DNA from: DUZB01 sp964407525
Lineage (GTDB): Bacteria > Desulfobacterota > DSM-4660 > Desulfatiglandales > Desulfatiglandaceae
DNA: 9,954 nucleotides
Assembly (NCBI GenBank): GCA_964407525.1
Contig: CAYOWC010000182.1
Span: forward strand, 1 to 9,954
Reading direction: 5' to 3'
Made by a program: the position numbers and the translations under genes. Positions 1-6,258 of the stretch are shown piece after piece. Within the stretch, counting starts at the first letter, position 1. Every line of letters starts with the position of its first letter. The notes under the pieces were generated by a model, which saw only the letters and a list, made by a program, of their open reading frames with translations, did not search any database and was not told the origin of the DNA.

Positions 1-58
1 CTTTTGTGATTCCATATCGAACAGGTAAGCGAAGACTCCGAACCTGACCCAAATCCAT
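1..58 (-). CDS. possible 5' end of a divergent gene, cut by the window edge
   Basis: Reading leftward, an ATG at 58-56 opens 19 codons without a stop to the window edge (MDLGQVRSLRLPVRYGITK). I do not recognise a family in so few residues. A partial AGTAGG ribosome-binding sequence precedes it by about four bases. Two candidate leftward promoters lie upstream, one with an exact TTGACA -35 about 70 bases from the ATG. The same reading frame stays open back to about position 199 with other possible ATG starts, so the start is uncertain and the frame may be chance. If real, it would probably share the GntR control of otnKC, because a degenerate operator lies at 238-262. Confidence 0.3.
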   Translation of the reverse strand, partial: MDLGQVRSLRLPVRYGITK

Positions 59-104
59 GCGCCTACTTACGAAAGTTGTTGCGTTCACGTTCCTAAGAGA
101 CAAC

Positions 105-133
105 ATTTTGCAATGTATCATAGGAGTTGTCAA
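105..133 (-). promoter_or_regulatory. candidate leftward sigma70 promoter, proximal
   Basis: On the minus strand an exact TTGACA (plus positions 128-133) is followed after 17 bases by CAAAAT (plus 105-110), which matches the -10 consensus at four of six positions. Transcription would start near position 98, giving a leader of about 40 bases before the possible ATG at 58. Two palindrome-like boxes lie immediately upstream, where an activator would sit. Confidence 0.4.
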
Positions 134-140
134 GAAAAAT

Positions 141-177
141 ATTCTGCAATAGGAAACGGAGTTCTGCATTACAGAAC
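141..177. promoter_or_regulatory. paired boxes resembling an IclR-type operator
   Basis: Positions 161-177 form a perfect interrupted palindrome, GTTCTG-CATTA-CAGAAC. Exactly 20 bases to the left, 141-157 repeats it imperfectly (11 of 17 identical, sharing TTCTGCA). The spacing of about two helical turns puts both boxes on one face of the DNA. They lie just upstream of the -35 of the leftward promoter, at about -43 to -80. The TTCTG-n5-CAGAA form resembles sites of IclR-family activators. The family assignment is inference, and no such regulator is encoded in the window. Confidence 0.35.
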
Positions 178-237
178 TAATCACGCGCAGCATCTTTATT
201 TAGAGCCAGTTACTCAAACCAACGCGTCTGTTGACGG

Positions 238-262
238 ATGGCATCTAATCATCAGGTGACCG
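238..262. promoter_or_regulatory. degenerate copy of the GntR-type operator
   Basis: These 25 bases match the perfect palindrome at 411-435 and 2464-2488 at 20 of 25 positions, including the whole core CATCTAATCAT. Most mismatches are in the right arm. The copy starts 14 bases downstream of the -10 box of a leftward promoter at 277-305. This is nearly the geometry seen at the otnK promoter, so it may be a weaker site controlling a divergent gene. Confidence 0.5.
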
Positions 263-276
263 AATCATATGGAGTT

Positions 277-305
277 ATGCTATCGTAAAAAGCATTCTCT
301 GTCAA
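277..305 (-). promoter_or_regulatory. candidate leftward sigma70 promoter, distal
   Basis: On the minus strand TTGACA (plus 300-305) is followed after exactly 17 bases by TAGCAT (plus 277-282), four of six matches to TATAAT. Transcription would start near 270 and run leftward across the degenerate operator at 238-262. The promoter-then-operator order mirrors the otnK promoter, which supports its being functional. Confidence 0.45.
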
Positions 306-369
306 GAAAATTGTAGCATTGACAGGTATTGCCATTACTGGCTTTTCATACCAACGCCTTTATTTCTTG

Positions 370-398
370 TTGACATAAGCTACTGGCTTCGATAAACT
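370..398 (+). promoter_or_regulatory. otnKC sigma70 promoter
   Basis: An exact TTGACA -35 at 370-375 is separated by 17 bases from TAAACT at 393-398, four of six matches to the -10 consensus. Transcription should begin near 405, about 75 bases before the otnK start codon at 480. The perfect palindrome at 411-435 follows directly, in the position of a repressor roadblock site. Confidence 0.65.
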
Positions 399-410
399 TT
401 TTTCATCATC

Positions 411-435
411 ATGTCATCTAATCATTAGATGACAT
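411..435. promoter_or_regulatory. GntR-type operator, otnK copy
   Basis: This is a perfect 25-base palindrome: arm ATGTCATCTAAT, central C, and the exact complementary arm. It starts 12 bases after the otnK -10 box. The identical 25 bases recur at 2464-2488 upstream of the gntR gene, and the identity extends six bases further left (ATCATC). FadR-subfamily GntR regulators bind short palindromes near transcription starts, so the regulator encoded at 2547-3254 is the obvious candidate ligand. That assignment is inference from position. Confidence 0.75.
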
Positions 436-466
436 GCCTTGAAAACTTCTTCGAACATGCTTCTGC

Positions 467-473
467 AGGGAGA
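467..473 (+). promoter_or_regulatory. ribosome-binding site that fixes the otnK start
   Basis: AGGGAGA lies six bases before the ATG at 480. The upstream in-frame ATG at 429 sits inside the operator palindrome and has no ribosome-binding site, so 480 is the preferred start. Confidence 0.7.
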
Positions 474-479
474 AAAATA

Positions 480-1733
480 ATGCTTCTGGGTTGTATAGGT
501 GATGATTTCACAGGTTCAAGCGACCTGGCCAATACGCTTGCCAAGCAGGGTATGAGGACCGTGCAGTATTCCGGCGTACCCCACAAACCGGCCGATGACA
601 ACGTAGCCGCCGGAGTCGTAGCCCTTAAATCCCGGTCTAACCCGGCGGACGAAGCTATTCGCCAGTCGCTCGAAGCGCTCAAATGGCTACAGGAGCAGGG
701 CTGTCAACAATTCTTTTTCAAATACTGCTCAACCTTTGATTCTACACAAAAGGGCAACATCGGGCCTGTAGCTGATGCTTTGATTGAAACCTTGAACGCG
801 GATCGTGTTATCGTCTGCCCCGCCTTTCCGGGCGCGGGCCGGTCTGTCTACCAGGGGCATTTGTTTGTCAATGACAGGCTCCTGAACGAAAGCGGCATGC
901 AGAATCATCCCTTGAACCCGATGACGGAATCAGATATTCGCCGGTGGTTGGCACAACAAACGAAATTTGAAGTGGGCCATGTCCCGGCTCCGGTTGTCTT
1001 TGCCGGTGCAGTCAGCATTAAAAGTCGTCTTGATGCGCTGCATGACCATAATAAACGGTTGATTGTTGTAGATGCCATACGGGACGAGGATTTGATGGAA
1101 ATTGGTTGTGCAGCTGCCAACCTGCCCCTGGTAACAGGCGGGTCCGGGGTAGCCATGGGGTTGCCCGCAAATTTCAGGAAAAAAGGAAAGATAGGGAATG
1201 ATAGCCCCATCTGGACCGGAGAACAAGGACCCTGTGCAGCGCTTTCCGGATCCTGCTCTATAGCCACTCGAGCCCAGGTGGAGTTGCATCGAAAAGGCAA
1301 TCCATCCCTGGAGATTTTGCCTGCGGATGTCATCGGAGGTGCAATCAGCGCAAACAGTGTTACTCGGTGGTTAATGGAACAACCGGGCGTGCCTCTCGCC
1401 TATAGTTCAGCAAACCCGGAAACGGTCGAAGCGGCACAAAAAGCCTTTGGTCGGGAAGCAACCTCCCATGCCCTCGAAACATTTTTCGCCGATGTGGCAA
1501 AACGTATCGTCTTCACTGGGGTAAACCGTCTGATTGTGGCCGGCGGCGAAACAGCAGGTGCGGTTGTAGAGGCGCTCGGGTTTACTGCCATGGAAATCGG
1601 TCCTGAAATTGATCCCGGTGTTCCGGCAATGCGTGCAAACGCTGGGCTTGTCCTGGCACTGAAGTCTGGCAACTTTGGCGCAGAAGACTTTTTTACCAAA
1701 GCCGCCCGAATTTTATCAGAAGGTGCAAAATGA
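480..1733 (+). CDS. otnK: 3-oxo-tetronate kinase (DUF1537 four-carbon acid sugar kinase)
   Basis: This cytoplasmic enzyme phosphorylates 3-oxo-tetronate to the 4-phosphate in the breakdown of threonate and erythronate. With 417 residues it has the family's usual length. The N-terminal domain starts LLGCIGDDFTGSSDLANTL, with the conserved Asp pair at 8-9, then KYCSTFDST near 81-89 and CPAFPGAGR near 113-121. The C-terminal nucleotide-binding domain shows SGSCS near 256-260, GGET at 355-358, GPEIDPGVP near 374-382 and KSGNFG near 395-400. The start at 480 has a good ribosome-binding site and gives the standard N-terminus; an in-frame ATG at 429 would add 17 unconserved residues and lies in the operator. 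The stop overlaps the otnC start by four bases (ATGA), implying translational coupling. Whether it prefers the D- or L-substrate cannot be read from the sequence. Confidence 0.9.
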   Translation: MLLGCIGDDFTGSSDLANTLAKQGMRTVQYSGVPHKPADDNVAAGVVALKSRSNPADEAIRQSLEALKWLQEQGCQQFFFKYCSTFDSTQKGNIGPVADALIETLNADRVIVCPAFPGAGRSVYQGHLFVNDRLLNESGMQNHPLNPMTESDIRRWLAQQTKFEVGHVPAPVVFAGAVSIKSRLDALHDHNKRLIVVDAIRDEDLMEIGCAAANLPLVTGGSGVAMGLPANFRKKGKIGNDSPIWTGEQGPCAALSGSCSIATRAQVELHRKGNPSLEILPADVIGGAISANSVTRWLMEQPGVPLAYSSANPETVEAAQKAFGREATSHALETFFADVAKRIVFTGVNRLIVAGGETAGAVVEALGFTAMEIGPEIDPGVPAMRANAGLVLALKSGNFGAEDFFTKAARILSEGAK

Positions 1734-2374
1734 CAGAATACCGATTACGTGAACAAATGTGTCTGCTGGCTAAATCGCTCTTCGATCGAGGCCTGACCGG
1801 AGGGAGCTCAGGCAATATATCAGCCAGAACAGCAGATGGCGGGTTGTTGGTGTCGCCGACCGGATCTACTTTAGGGGGACTGGATCCGGCTGAACTAAGC
1901 CGGTTTGATGCCAATGGCAGACAGGTAGACGGTCTAACGCCAACCAAAGAAATGCCTCTGCACACTGCTTTTTATGATACACGATCAACAGCAGGAGCGG
2001 TAGTCCATCTGCACTGCTCTCATTCGGTGGCGCTATCGATGATACCGGGCGTGGACCCCGACAATTTCCTACCGCCTTTGACGCCATATTCCATCATACG
2101 TCTCGGCAAGGTGAAACTCCTTCCCTATTATCCGCCCGGCGACCCCGCAATAGGAGATGCCGTGCGCGGATTGCTCGGTAAACGATCCGCAGTCATGCTA
2201 GCCAATCACGGGCCCGTTGCTTCCGGCAAGAATCTGGAAGCAGCTGTATACGCCATCGAAGAACTTGAAGAAACTGCAAAGCTGGCTATCCTGCTACGGG
2301 GTTCTGATGCAAACATGTTGACGCGGGAACAGATTAAAGATGTGGTTACCCAATTTAATGTGGAGTGGAATTGA
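1730..2374 (+). CDS. otnC: 3-oxo-tetronate 4-phosphate decarboxylase (class II aldolase family)
   Basis: This 214-residue member of the class II aldolase/adducin family decarboxylates 3-oxo-tetronate 4-phosphate, yielding dihydroxyacetone phosphate and CO2. The family signatures are present in order: GGSSGNIS at 24-31 for phosphate binding, Glu74 in the TKEMPLH stretch as the expected catalytic acid, metal ligands His93 and His95 in HLHCSHS, and a third His160 in NHGP. The EELEETAKLA helix near 177-186 is typical of OtnC and related proteins. A GAAGGTG ribosome-binding sequence lies in the end of otnK and the start codon overlaps its stop, so the two form a tight operon. Their co-occurrence supports the specific OtnC call over a fuculose-phosphate-type aldolase. 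The dehydrogenase and OtnI isomerase that normally feed this pair are not in the window. Confidence 0.88.
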   Translation: MTEYRLREQMCLLAKSLFDRGLTGGSSGNISARTADGGLLVSPTGSTLGGLDPAELSRFDANGRQVDGLTPTKEMPLHTAFYDTRSTAGAVVHLHCSHSVALSMIPGVDPDNFLPPLTPYSIIRLGKVKLLPYYPPGDPAIGDAVRGLLGKRSAVMLANHGPVASGKNLEAAVYAIEELEETAKLAILLRGSDANMLTREQIKDVVTQFNVEWN

Positions 2375-2415
2375 CGATGAAAGCTTCATTGCAAAGCCAT
2401 CAAACCTTTTTTTCC

Positions 2416-2433
2416 GTCAACTATTCTGTTGAC
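2416..2433. repeat. short inverted repeat overlapping the gntR -35 box
   Basis: GTCAAC at 2416-2421 and GTTGAC at 2428-2433 are exact complements with a 6-base loop (TATTCT). A T-run precedes rather than follows the stem, so it is not a rightward terminator. The right arm contains most of the TTGACA -35. It could be a second regulator site or chance. Confidence 0.3.
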
Positions 2434-2457
2434 AGAGGATGCTGTCTAAGGTAGAAA
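2429..2457 (+). promoter_or_regulatory. gntR-por sigma70 promoter
   Basis: An exact TTGACA at 2429-2434 is followed after 17 bases by TAGAAA at 2452-2457, four of six matches to the -10 box. Transcription should start near 2464, on the first bases of the palindrome at 2464-2488. A repressor bound there would block initiation, which fits autoregulation. Confidence 0.6.
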
Positions 2458-2463
2458 ATCATC

Positions 2464-2488
2464 ATGTCATCTAATCATTAGATGACAT
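2464..2488. promoter_or_regulatory. GntR-type operator, gntR copy
   Basis: All 25 bases are identical to the palindrome upstream of otnK, including the central C. It starts six bases after the -10 box and ends 58 bases before the gntR start codon. An exact repeat of a perfect 25-base palindrome at two promoters is far beyond chance and marks a shared regulator. Confidence 0.78.
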
Positions 2489-2546
2489 CGGTTAACAGCC
2501 AATCAAATAAAAATCCATTGGGTATAGGGGTACCGACGGTGGTTTT

Positions 2547-3254
2547 ATGCTAAAACAGACAAGCCTCATCGATCAAATTGTTACTGAAATTGAGGAAAAA
2601 ATCAGTGCAGGCGAGTTCAAAAATGGAGATATGCTCGCCTCTCAGGATGAATTGGCCAAAACCATGGGTGTGAGCCGTGCCTCGTTAAGAGAGGCCTTCA
2701 ATCGGCTTCAGCTCATGGGCCTCATAGAGATCAAGCAGGGCCGAGGGACCTTTGTGAGAGAATTGACACCGAGGGATTTCATGAGTTCCCTGGATTCTTT
2801 CCTCGTCTTGAATAAAAAATCGGCCATTCAACTTCTCGAGGCGAGGCTTGAGATCGAGTCTTCGGTCGCCAAAATCGCCGCCGAAAAAGGGAATAAAGAA
2901 AAGATCCTGGAAATCGAAAAAGCCTTGATCGGTATGGGCGATGCCATAAAGTCCAATGACCTTGTAAAGTTTATTGAAAAGGATGTCAAATTTCATGTGG
3001 CTATGGGTGAAAGCTGTGACAACGAAATCATGACAAAGATTGTGGAGATCCTTCGTCGGCTGATGAAGCAATTGATCGAACGGGTTTTTTACGATGTCGT
3101 TGTCGACCAGCATGAGTTGATGCGGGTCACCTACCGTTTTCATGAGAAAGTTTACAGCGCCATTCTCCACCACAATCCGGAAGGGGCCAAACAATACATG
3201 CAAGACCATCTGGAAGACGTCATGCAACGAATTATACATTCCGACAAGTTTTGA
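2547..3254 (+). CDS. GntR-family transcriptional regulator, FadR subfamily (FCD domain)
   Basis: This 235-residue protein has the family's usual size and two-domain plan. Residues 5-72 form a winged helix-turn-helix, with the recognition helix in VSRASLREAFNRLQ (42-55) and the wing GRGTFV (65-70). Residues from about 85 to 225 form the all-helical FCD effector domain. Its expected metal ligands are all present: Asp146 and His150 in KDVKFH, His199 in YRFHEKV, and His221 in QDHLEDV. Such regulators usually bind a carboxylic acid or sugar acid beside the metal and release DNA. The promoter carries a perfect palindrome shared with otnKC, suggesting autoregulation and control of sugar-acid catabolism. 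A GGTGG ribosome-binding sequence lies four bases before the ATG. porG begins 64 bases after its stop, so por is probably co-transcribed. The effector is unknown; a tetronate, its oxo form or a 2-oxoacid would fit the neighbours. Confidence 0.9.
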   Translation: MLKQTSLIDQIVTEIEEKISAGEFKNGDMLASQDELAKTMGVSRASLREAFNRLQLMGLIEIKQGRGTFVRELTPRDFMSSLDSFLVLNKKSAIQLLEARLEIESSVAKIAAEKGNKEKILEIEKALIGMGDAIKSNDLVKFIEKDVKFHVAMGESCDNEIMTKIVEILRRLMKQLIERVFYDVVVDQHELMRVTYRFHEKVYSAILHHNPEGAKQYMQDHLEDVMQRIIHSDKF

Positions 3255-3318
3255 AAATTTGAAACGGTCCGATTTGCCAGAAAATCACCCTAGAATTCTA
3301 AGATTCACTGAGGGAAAT

Positions 3319-3867
3319 ATGAAAGAAATCAGTATACACGGCAGGGGGGGACAAGGATCCTTGGTCCTGGCCCAGTTCATGGCCATAGCAGCCCTGGAAG
3401 ATGGGAAATACGGTCAAGCATTTCCGTTTCTCGGAGGAGGAGGAGAGAGGCGTGGAAAACCTATCATGGCCTTCTGCCGCCTGAGCGATAAACCCATTCG
3501 CCTGCGAAGCCGGGTCAGCCAGGCAGACTATGTGATCCTGCAGGATATGACCATCCTCGAGGAAGTAGATGTGGCAGCTGGGGTGAAACCGGGGGGCATG
3601 CTCCTGGTGAACACCGATAAGACTGCTGAAGAAATGGGATTGAAAGGAGATTTCAAGGTTTTTTCCTTTTCAGCAGATGAGCTGGCGCGGGAGATTTTAG
3701 GCAGGCCCATCATGAATACAGCGCTCTTGGGAGCCTTTGCGGCCATGACAGGAGAACTGAGCCTGCAGGCAACGCTTAAAGCGGTCAGAAGCAAATTCCC
3801 CGGGACCCTGGGAGAAAAAAACGTTCAGGTCGTGGAACGAAGCTATCAGATGCTGCAAGGAGAGTAG
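3319..3867 (+). CDS. porG: 2-oxoacid:ferredoxin oxidoreductase, gamma subunit
   Basis: This 182-residue subunit belongs to the pyruvate/2-oxoisovalerate:ferredoxin oxidoreductase gamma family, which helps assemble the heterotetramer and contributes to coenzyme A binding. It starts MKEISIHGRGGQGSLVLAQ; GRGGQG at 8-13 is the family hallmark. GGGERRG (about 40-46) matches the usual G-PERRG motif. The frame extends upstream to 3142, inside gntR, but the ATG at 3319 is preferred: GAGGG lies four bases before it and the family N-terminus begins there. The gap to gntR holds a poor promoter candidate (TTGCCA at 3274-3279, TCTAAG at 3297-3302), so most transcription probably comes from the gntR promoter. 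porD follows after three bases. The substrate cannot be assigned from this subunit; pyruvate, branched-chain or aryl 2-oxoacids are all possible. Confidence 0.92.
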   Translation: MKEISIHGRGGQGSLVLAQFMAIAALEDGKYGQAFPFLGGGGERRGKPIMAFCRLSDKPIRLRSRVSQADYVILQDMTILEEVDVAAGVKPGGMLLVNTDKTAEEMGLKGDFKVFSFSADELAREILGRPIMNTALLGAFAAMTGELSLQATLKAVRSKFPGTLGEKNVQVVERSYQMLQGE

Positions 3868-3870
3868 AGA

Positions 3871-4128
3871 ATGGAATTAACGATCGGAGCGGTGGTCAAA
3901 GGCGGGACGTCCCTGGGATATAAGACCGGCAGTTGGAGAGACCAAAGGCCGGTACTGGATATGAAAAAATGCAAGGTCTGCGGCCAGTGCGAAAGCGTAT
4001 GTCCCGACAGCGCGGTTCATGTGGTGGAAGAGACCTATATCATTGATTATGATTATTGCAAGGGTTGCGGACTGTGCGCGTACGAATGTCCGGCGGACGC
4101 CATTACCATGATCAGGGAGGACAAATGA
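3871..4128 (+). CDS. porD: 2-oxoacid:ferredoxin oxidoreductase, delta subunit (2x[4Fe-4S] ferredoxin)
   Basis: This 85-residue subunit carries electrons from the thiamine site to external ferredoxin. Two complete CxxCxxCxxxCP motifs are visible: Cys34, 37, 40 and 44, then Cys63, 66, 69 and 73. They would bind two [4Fe-4S] clusters. The roughly 30-residue N-terminal extension before the first motif (SWRDQRPVLDMKKC) is the usual PorD form rather than that of a free ferredoxin. AAGGAGAG lies about seven bases before the ATG, inside the end of porG. porA follows after one base, with the porD stop in ATGATATG, so the two are tightly coupled. Confidence 0.93.
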   Translation: MELTIGAVVKGGTSLGYKTGSWRDQRPVLDMKKCKVCGQCESVCPDSAVHVVEETYIIDYDYCKGCGLCAYECPADAITMIREDK

Positions 4129-4129
4129 T

Positions 4130-5329
4130 ATGAGCGTTGTGAAAGTATTGGAAGGATCCGAAGCGGTGGCCCTGGCCGTAAAGGCCTGCCGACCCCAGGT
4201 AATATCGGCCTACCCCATCAGTCCTCAGACCCACATCGTGGAAGGGATCGCCAAATTTGTCGCGGACGGAGACATGGACGCGGAATACGTCCGGGTGGAT
4301 TCGGAATTTTCGGCAGCAAGCGTGATCAGTGGTGCTTCAGCGGCCGGGAGCCGTGCCTACACCGCCTCCTCTTCCCAGGGGTTGCTCCTCATGTCGGAAG
4401 TCCTTTATGCCAGCTGCGGCATGCGGCTCCCTTTTGTCATTACAGGGGTTAACCGAACAGTTTCGGCGCCCATCAGCATTCAGGTAGACCAGCAAGATAC
4501 CATGAGCCTTCGAGACTGCGGCATGATTCAACTCTTCGTAGAGAGCAGCCAGGAGGCTTACGATGCACACATCACCGCCTTTAAGATCGCTGAAGATCCG
4601 AAAATCCTCCTTCCGGTAATGGTCTGCATGGACGGTTGGGTCCTGACCCATTCCTACGAAAGGATTACCCTGAGTGAAGAGAAGGATGTGGACCATTTCC
4701 TGCCTCCCTTTAAACCAGCGAATTTTCTGGACGTGAAAAATCCCAAAACATGGGGTTCCATCGGCGAGGAAGACATGGTGATGGAATTCAGGTATTCAGT
4801 CCAGCAGGCCATGCAATACGCAAAGGGAAGGATCAAAGAGATTTTCGCGGAATGGGCCGGAATATCCGGTCGTAATTATGGAGGCCTGATCGAGTCCTAT
4901 AAAACGGACGATGCGGAGGTCATTCTTCTGGCCATGGGATCCATGGCGGGAACCATGAAAGACGCAGTGGATAACCTGCGTTCCGCAGGCGACAAGGTGG
5001 GCCTTGTGAAAATACGTAGCTATCGACCTTTCCCCTACGAGGACATCTGGGAGGCGGTAAAAGGCGCCAAGGCCGTGGCCGTGGTGGACGCCAACCTGTC
5101 CCTTGGGAGCGAAGGGGCCATCGGCATGGACCTGAAGGCCAAGCTTTACGGCGCCCCCAATGCACCGCTGGTGGTAGATGTAATTGCGGGGCTTGGAGGC
5201 CGGGATGTAAATGAGTCAAGAATCAAAAAAATCGTCGAGAAGGTGAAGGAAGCGCAGGCATCAGGGTATTTCCTGCGGGAGCCCTATTGGGCCGGCCTGA
5301 ATCCAACGATCGTGCCACAGGGAGTGTGA
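4130..5329 (+). CDS. porA: 2-oxoacid:ferredoxin oxidoreductase, alpha subunit
   Basis: This 399-residue alpha subunit carries the pyrimidine-binding half of the thiamine diphosphate site and the C-terminal transketolase-like domain. The N-terminus has GSEAVALAVKACRP followed by YPISPQT at 28-34, the family's substrate-side loop (often YPITPST). Glu59 in VDSEFSAAS is in the expected place for activating the cofactor. RAYTASSSQGLLLMSE (75-90) and NRTVSAPISIQVDQQDTMSLRD (109-129) are typical PorA blocks. The C-terminal domain runs from about residue 260, including IRSYRPFPYEDI. AGGGAGG lies nine bases upstream of the start. The gene is intact and of normal length. I cannot separate pyruvate from 2-oxoisovalerate or aryl-pyruvate specificity by eye. 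Confidence 0.93.
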   Translation: MSVVKVLEGSEAVALAVKACRPQVISAYPISPQTHIVEGIAKFVADGDMDAEYVRVDSEFSAASVISGASAAGSRAYTASSSQGLLLMSEVLYASCGMRLPFVITGVNRTVSAPISIQVDQQDTMSLRDCGMIQLFVESSQEAYDAHITAFKIAEDPKILLPVMVCMDGWVLTHSYERITLSEEKDVDHFLPPFKPANFLDVKNPKTWGSIGEEDMVMEFRYSVQQAMQYAKGRIKEIFAEWAGISGRNYGGLIESYKTDDAEVILLAMGSMAGTMKDAVDNLRSAGDKVGLVKIRSYRPFPYEDIWEAVKGAKAVAVVDANLSLGSEGAIGMDLKAKLYGAPNAPLVVDVIAGLGGRDVNESRIKKIVEKVKEAQASGYFLREPYWAGLNPTIVPQGV

Positions 5330-5330
5330 A

Positions 5331-6245
5331 ATGACGACGGCAAAGAAAAACGCGCAGCAGGAAGATCTGTTTGTTTCAGGGCATCGGGCCTGCCATGGGT
5401 GCGGCATGGCCCTGTCGGTCCGGCATATTTTGAAGGCTACCGGGGAAGATGTAATCGTGGTTACTCCCACAGGCTGTCTGGAGACCTTCACCTCGCCCTA
5501 CGGATATTCGCCGTGGCGGGTACCCTGGATTCACCATCTGTTTGAAAACGGTCCCTCCATCGCGACGGGAGTTGCGGCCGCCCTTCGGGCACAGAAAAGG
5601 GACACTACAAGGGTAGTGGGTATCGGGGGGGACGGCTCCACCTTTGATATCGGTTTCGGCGCGTTGTCGGGCATGTTGGAAAGGGGAGATGACATCCTCT
5701 ACATCTGTGTGGATAACGGCGCCTATATGAATACCGGAGGACAACGAAGCGGCGCCACACCACTTTATGCAGCCACCTCTACCCACCCTTCCGGAAAAAA
5801 ATCCGTCGGAAAAGTGGAAATGAAAAAGAACATCCCCATGATAGTGGCGGCTCACGGCATCCCTTATGTGGCCACCGCTTCGGTGGCCTATGTAAAGGAC
5901 TTGCAGAAAAAGGTAAAAAGGGCCATGGAATTTCGGGGACCCCGCTATATTCAGGTGGACACCCCCTGCCCTTCGGTGTGGGGTTTTCCGTCGGACCACA
6001 CCCTTGAGGTGGGCAGGATGGGAGTGCAGAGCGGACTGATCCCTCTCTTTGAGATGGAAGAGGGTAAAGTCATCCATGTGAGAAAAATCAAGAAACAGGT
6101 CCCGGTGGAAGAGTATCTCAAACTGCAGAAGCGATTCAGACATCTTTTCGGAGAAGCTGAAAGGGAAAAGGAAATCGCTGCAATCCAGACCCTGGCAGAC
6201 AGGAATATCGAAGAATTCGGTCTTTTGGGAAAATCAAAAGAATAA
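5331..6245 (+). CDS. porB: 2-oxoacid:ferredoxin oxidoreductase, beta subunit (thiamine diphosphate)
   Basis: This 304-residue subunit binds thiamine diphosphate and the proximal [4Fe-4S] cluster. Cys21 and Cys24 in ACHGCG, Cys49 in PTGCLE and Cys213 in TPCP are the expected cluster ligands. The diphosphate/magnesium motif is GIGGDGSTFDIG (97-108), followed by VDNGAYMNTGGQRSGATP (127-144). Most homologues have an acidic residue where this protein has Gly in DNGAY (DNEAY), a small deviation in the magnesium region. The start is one base after the porA stop, with AGGGAG seven bases upstream. Together with porG, porD and porA it makes a complete enzyme that oxidatively decarboxylates a 2-oxoacid to acyl-CoA, CO2 and reduced ferredoxin; the reaction is reversible in many anaerobes. 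Confidence 0.94.
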   Translation: MTTAKKNAQQEDLFVSGHRACHGCGMALSVRHILKATGEDVIVVTPTGCLETFTSPYGYSPWRVPWIHHLFENGPSIATGVAAALRAQKRDTTRVVGIGGDGSTFDIGFGALSGMLERGDDILYICVDNGAYMNTGGQRSGATPLYAATSTHPSGKKSVGKVEMKKNIPMIVAAHGIPYVATASVAYVKDLQKKVKRAMEFRGPRYIQVDTPCPSVWGFPSDHTLEVGRMGVQSGLIPLFEMEEGKVIHVRKIKKQVPVEEYLKLQKRFRHLFGEAEREKEIAAIQTLADRNIEEFGLLGKSKE

Positions 6246-6246
6246 T

Positions 6247-6251
6247 GGAGG
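6247..6251 (+). promoter_or_regulatory. ribosome-binding site that fixes the cupin start
   Basis: GGAGG sits seven bases before the ATG at 6259 but only one base before the alternative TTG at 6253, so the ATG is the likely start. Confidence 0.7.
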
Positions 6252-6258
6252 CTTGACG

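Larger units (their letters stand above)
59..428. other. intergenic control region, no rightward gene
   Basis: No convincing rightward coding frame is visible. The stretch is AT-rich compared with the genes and carries several regulatory-looking elements, listed separately: two leftward promoters, a paired palindrome resembling IclR-type boxes, a degenerate GntR-type operator, and the otnK promoter. An inverted pair, CTGTCAA at 299-305 and TTGACAG at 319-325, places exact TTGACA hexamers on both strands 13 bases apart. Only the leftward one has a good -10 at 17 bases. Confidence 0.6.

Noticed and set aside
319..347. Rightward TTGACA at 319-324 as an additional promoter
   Set aside because: No acceptable -10 hexamer occurs at 16-18 bases, unlike the promoter at 370-398.
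429..479. Upstream in-frame start for otnK at 429
   Set aside because: The ATG lies inside the operator palindrome, lacks a ribosome-binding site, and adds 17 residues before the standard OtnK N-terminus.
2377..2454. Small 25-codon frame after otnC
   Set aside because: It has no ribosome-binding site and runs across the gntR promoter; the composition looks non-coding.
2685..3239. Minus-strand 184-codon open frame inside gntR
   Set aside because: It is antisense to a clear GntR/FCD gene and shows no recognisable domain.
3142..3318. Upstream in-frame extension of porG into gntR
   Set aside because: It would overlap gntR by 113 bases and add 59 residues unlike the gamma family; the ATG at 3319 has its own ribosome-binding site.
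5376..6143. Minus-strand 255-codon open frame inside porB
   Set aside because: It is fully antisense to a gene with complete family motifs, and its translation shows no recognisable domain; it is a codon-bias shadow.
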